64,000 bases of DNA, taken from assembly GCF_003667825.1 (NCBI RefSeq), contig NZ_CP033043.1:3218001-3282000 (forward strand). The letters run 5' to 3'. Below, piece by piece: positions 62,022-64,000 of the stretch; within the stretch, counting starts at the first letter, position 1; each line of letters starts with the position of its first letter. The position numbers and the translations under genes were made by a program. Below the pieces are notes generated by a model. It was not told the origin of the DNA. It made no database searches and worked only from the letters and a program-made list of their open reading frames with translations. This DNA is from Metabacillus litoralis. Its GTDB lineage: Bacteria > Bacillota > Bacilli > Bacillales > Bacillaceae.

Positions 62022-63740
62022 TTAATCGTGGAAGTTCGTTCCGTCTGTTGTTTCTCCGATAATACCTGCGCGAATGACAAAGTCCCCAAAGTGCTCATTT
62101 TCTTCACGTTCCTTCGCATAGCGAGGGATAATCGTATTTAGCTCTTTTAAAATTTCTTCTTCACCAATGTTTTCACGGTACATTTTGCTTAAACGGCTTC
62201 CGTCATGTGCTGCACCAAGATACATATTGTATTTACCAGGTGCTTTACCGATAAAGCCGATTTCACCTAATGCGTGACGGGCACATCCGTTTGGACAGCC
62301 TGTCATACGAATGGTAATTTCTTTATCTTTTAAACCGTTTTGATCCACAATCTCATCGATTTTATCAATTAATTTTGGTAAGTAACGTTCTGCTTCAGCC
62401 ATTGCTAGACCACATGTTGGTAAAGCAACACATGCTAATGCACTACGACGTAATGCCGAATAATGCTTACCATCAGTTAAACCGTATTTTTCAATAAGTT
62501 CACTGATTTTTTTCTTTTTCTGACTTGATACATTTCCAATGATCAGGTTTTGGTTTGCTGTTAAACGGAAGTCACCTGTGTGAATTTTAGCAATTTCTCT
62601 AATACCTGTCATAAGCTTGTAGTCGTCATAATCTGTTACACGTCCACCTTCAATAAATAGCGTGAAGTTCCATTTTCCTTTCACACCTTTTTCCCAACCA
62701 TAGCGATCTCCGTTATGATCGAAAGTGAATGGCTTCGCTTCTTCTAAACTCCAGCCAAGACGATTTTCTAACTCTTCTTTTACGTTTTCAAGTCCTAGGC
62801 GATCGACCGTATATTTGAAACGTGCATTTTTACGTACAGAACGATTTCCATAGTCACGTTGAATTGTAATAATCTTTTCTGCTACATCATAAGCCTGTTC
62901 TGGTTTAATGAAACCAATAACTTTCGCAAGCTGTGGATATGTTTCTTTATCACCATGACTCATTCCCATACCACCGCCAATTGCTACGTTAAAACCAACA
63001 AGCTTGTCGTTTTCAACAACGGCGATATAGCCTAAGTCTTGAGAAAAAATATCCACATCATTTGATGGTGGTACCGCAATACCAATTTTAAATTTACGTG
63101 GTAAATAAAGTGGACCGTACATTGGTTCTAGCTCATCAGTATCTGGTGTACCAGCTACTCTTTCTTCATCAAGCCATATTTCATGATAAGCTCTTGTACG
63201 TGGTAATAAATCATCACTTAATTTTTTCGACCATTCGTACACTTCTTGATGGACGTTCGATTGATACGGATTTGCCACACACATTACGTTACGGTTAACG
63301 TCCCCACATGCGGCGATTGTGTCTAACAATGAAGCATGAATACCTTGAATCGTTTTCTTCATGTTCCATTTTAAAATCCCATGCATTTGGAACGTCATAC
63401 GAGTTGTTAGCTTTAACGTACCGTTTCCGTATTTTTGTGCAAGGTCGTCCATAACAAGCCACTGGTTTGGTGTTGCAACACCACCAGGTAAACGAACACG
63501 TAGCATAAATTGATAAGCTGGTTCTAATTTTTGTTTTTGACGCTCATTTCGAAGATCACGGTCATCTTGTAAATAGCTGCCGTGATGCTTCATTAAGCGG
63601 TTATCATCATCTGAAATACCTGAGCTTAATGGCTCAAGCATAGATTCTTTAAGCGTTCCACGCAAATAGTCACTTCGTTCTTTAATACCCTCAACATCAC
63701 TTGGTGGGCCTTCTGGTGCTTTTAATATTTTGTTCGCCAT
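62022..63740 (-). CDS. cysI: Sulfite reductase hemoprotein (beta) subunit
   Basis: 572 residues (B. subtilis CysI 571). It reduces sulfite to sulfide with six electrons from CysJ, using siroheme and a 4Fe-4S cluster. Cluster Cys are in [20 protein letters not shown] and [14 protein letters not shown] (C-x5-C and C-x3-C pattern). Siroheme-binding Arg residues are in [11 protein letters not shown] and TTRMTFQ. ATG after AAGGAGACTAGCAAC, 27 bases after cysJ. Fe-S/siroheme enzyme of assimilatory sulfate reduction. Confidence 0.96.
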   Translation of the reverse strand: MANKILKAPEGPPSDVEGIKERSDYLRGTLKESMLEPLSSGISDDDNRLMKHHGSYLQDDRDLRNERQKQKLEPAYQFMLRVRLPGGVATPNQWLVMDDLAQKYGNGTLKLTTRMTFQMHGILKWNMKKTIQGIHASLLDTIAACGDVNRNVMCVANPYQSNVHQEVYEWSKKLSDDLLPRTRAYHEIWLDEERVAGTPDTDELEPMYGPLYLPRKFKIGIAVPPSNDVDIFSQDLGYIAVVENDKLVGFNVAIGGGMGMSHGDKETYPQLAKVIGFIKPEQAYDVAEKIITIQRDYGNRSVRKNARFKYTVDRLGLENVKEELENRLGWSLEEAKPFTFDHNGDRYGWEKGVKGKWNFTLFIEGGRVTDYDDYKLMTGIREIAKIHTGDFRLTANQNLIIGNVSSQKKKKISELIEKYGLTDGKHYSALRRSALACVALPTCGLAMAEAERYLPKLIDKIDEIVDQNGLKDKEITIRMTGCPNGCARHALGEIGFIGKAPGKYNMYLGAAHDGSRLSKMYRENIGEEEILKELNTIIPRYAKEREENEHFGDFVIRAGIIGETTDGTNFHD

Positions 63741-63767
63741 GTTGCTAGTCTCCTTTCAATCAAAAAA

Positions 63768-64000
63768 TCAATATACATCGCGTTGATAGCGTTTATTTTG
63801 TTTCATATCTGCAAGGTAGGCTTCCGCTTTTTCACGGCTTAATCCGCCTTCTTTTTCAATAATTTCGATCAGTGTATTGTTAACATCTTTCGCCATATGA
63901 TTTTTATCACCGCAAACGTACACAACAGCCCCTTCTTCAAGCCATTGGAACAACTCTTTGCTGTGCTCTTGCATGCGATTCTGTACATAAACCTTCTCTT
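63768..64000 (-). CDS. cysJ: Sulfite reductase flavoprotein (alpha) subunit, C-terminal part only
   Basis: The frame is open to the window edge, so only the last about 77 residues are seen: KVYVQNRMQEHSKELFQWLE, VVYVCGDKNHMAKDV and the end AYLADMKQNKRYQRDVY. This is the NADPH-binding end of CysJ-type diflavin reductases, which pass electrons from NADPH via FAD and FMN to CysI. The internal ATG at 63974 is not the start. Together with cysI it forms the cysJI operon. Confidence 0.92.
   Translation of the reverse strand, partial: EKVYVQNRMQEHSKELFQWLEEGAVVYVCGDKNHMAKDVNNTLIEIIEKEGGLSREKAEAYLADMKQNKRYQRDVY

Overview
The window looks like the chromosome of a motile, spore-forming Bacillaceae bacterium (Bacillus sensu lato). 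DNA is AT-rich, with AGGAGG ribosome sites and frequent TTG/GTG starts. Marker genes point the same way: YjcZ, CwlO-like endopeptidase, GlpP/GlpD, DeoR-type SorC regulator, FbpA, CheX/CheY, and sites for sigma-D, Fur, Zur, MhqR and GlpP-type antitermination. Only the first genes (LysM protein, a chemoreceptor and a xylose-binding-like lipoprotein) are on the plus strand; nearly everything else is on the minus strand.

Layout. 0-6.7 kb: LysM protein cut by the window edge, a YjcZ miniprotein, two chemoreceptors and a sugar-binding lipoprotein, the second receptor behind a sigma-D-type promoter. 6.7-10.4 kb: an RND exporter and a GNAT acetyltransferase. 10.6-11.6 kb: a first tandem array of 52-bp units, each holding a 25-bp hairpin-forming palindrome. 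11.7-17.6 kb: DJ-1/PfpI protein, SorC/DeoR regulator, transketolase translationally coupled to a phosphofructokinase-like protein that has lost its catalytic residues, and an orphan histidine kinase. 17.8-24.1 kb: a cobalamin-riboswitch operon with a sortase-type surface protein resembling intrinsic factor in its parts, a DUF4430 lipoprotein, and an ECF transporter. 24.2-25.8 kb: a Zur-type operon (COG0523 GTPase plus a Cys-poor L33). 25.8-28.6 kb: CwlO-like endopeptidase and an AlkC-like DNA repair protein.

28.7-47.5 kb is the most remarkable part. It is a minus-strand chemosensory locus (CheX, CheY, CheW, a CheA with an extra CheW domain, CheR, CheB, one membrane receptor and one giant soluble receptor) interleaved with two complete partner-switching triads (PP2C phosphatase, HATPase kinase, STAS antagonist), a fifth STAS/regulator pair at the end (STAS plus LuxR-type activator), and a LOV domain with all visible photochemical residues inside one phosphatase. 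A promoter region with overlapping sigma-A-like and sigma-D-like elements precedes the first gene.

47.5-51 kb: lysophospholipase-like hydrolase, GlpD and GlpP with a leader terminator. 51.2-53.1 kb: an iron-starvation locus with several Fur boxes, a probable FsrA-like sRNA, a 41-residue Cys-rich protein, a PD-(D/E)XK-like four-Cys protein, an unknown protein and FbpA. 53.2-55.7 kb: a second 52-bp palindrome array of 46 units without a single indel. 55.7-64 kb: aldehyde dehydrogenase, MFS transporter, UppP, a diguanylate cyclase under a c-di-GMP-I riboswitch, an MhqO-like dioxygenase with an MhqR-type operator, and cysJI (cysJ cut by the window edge).
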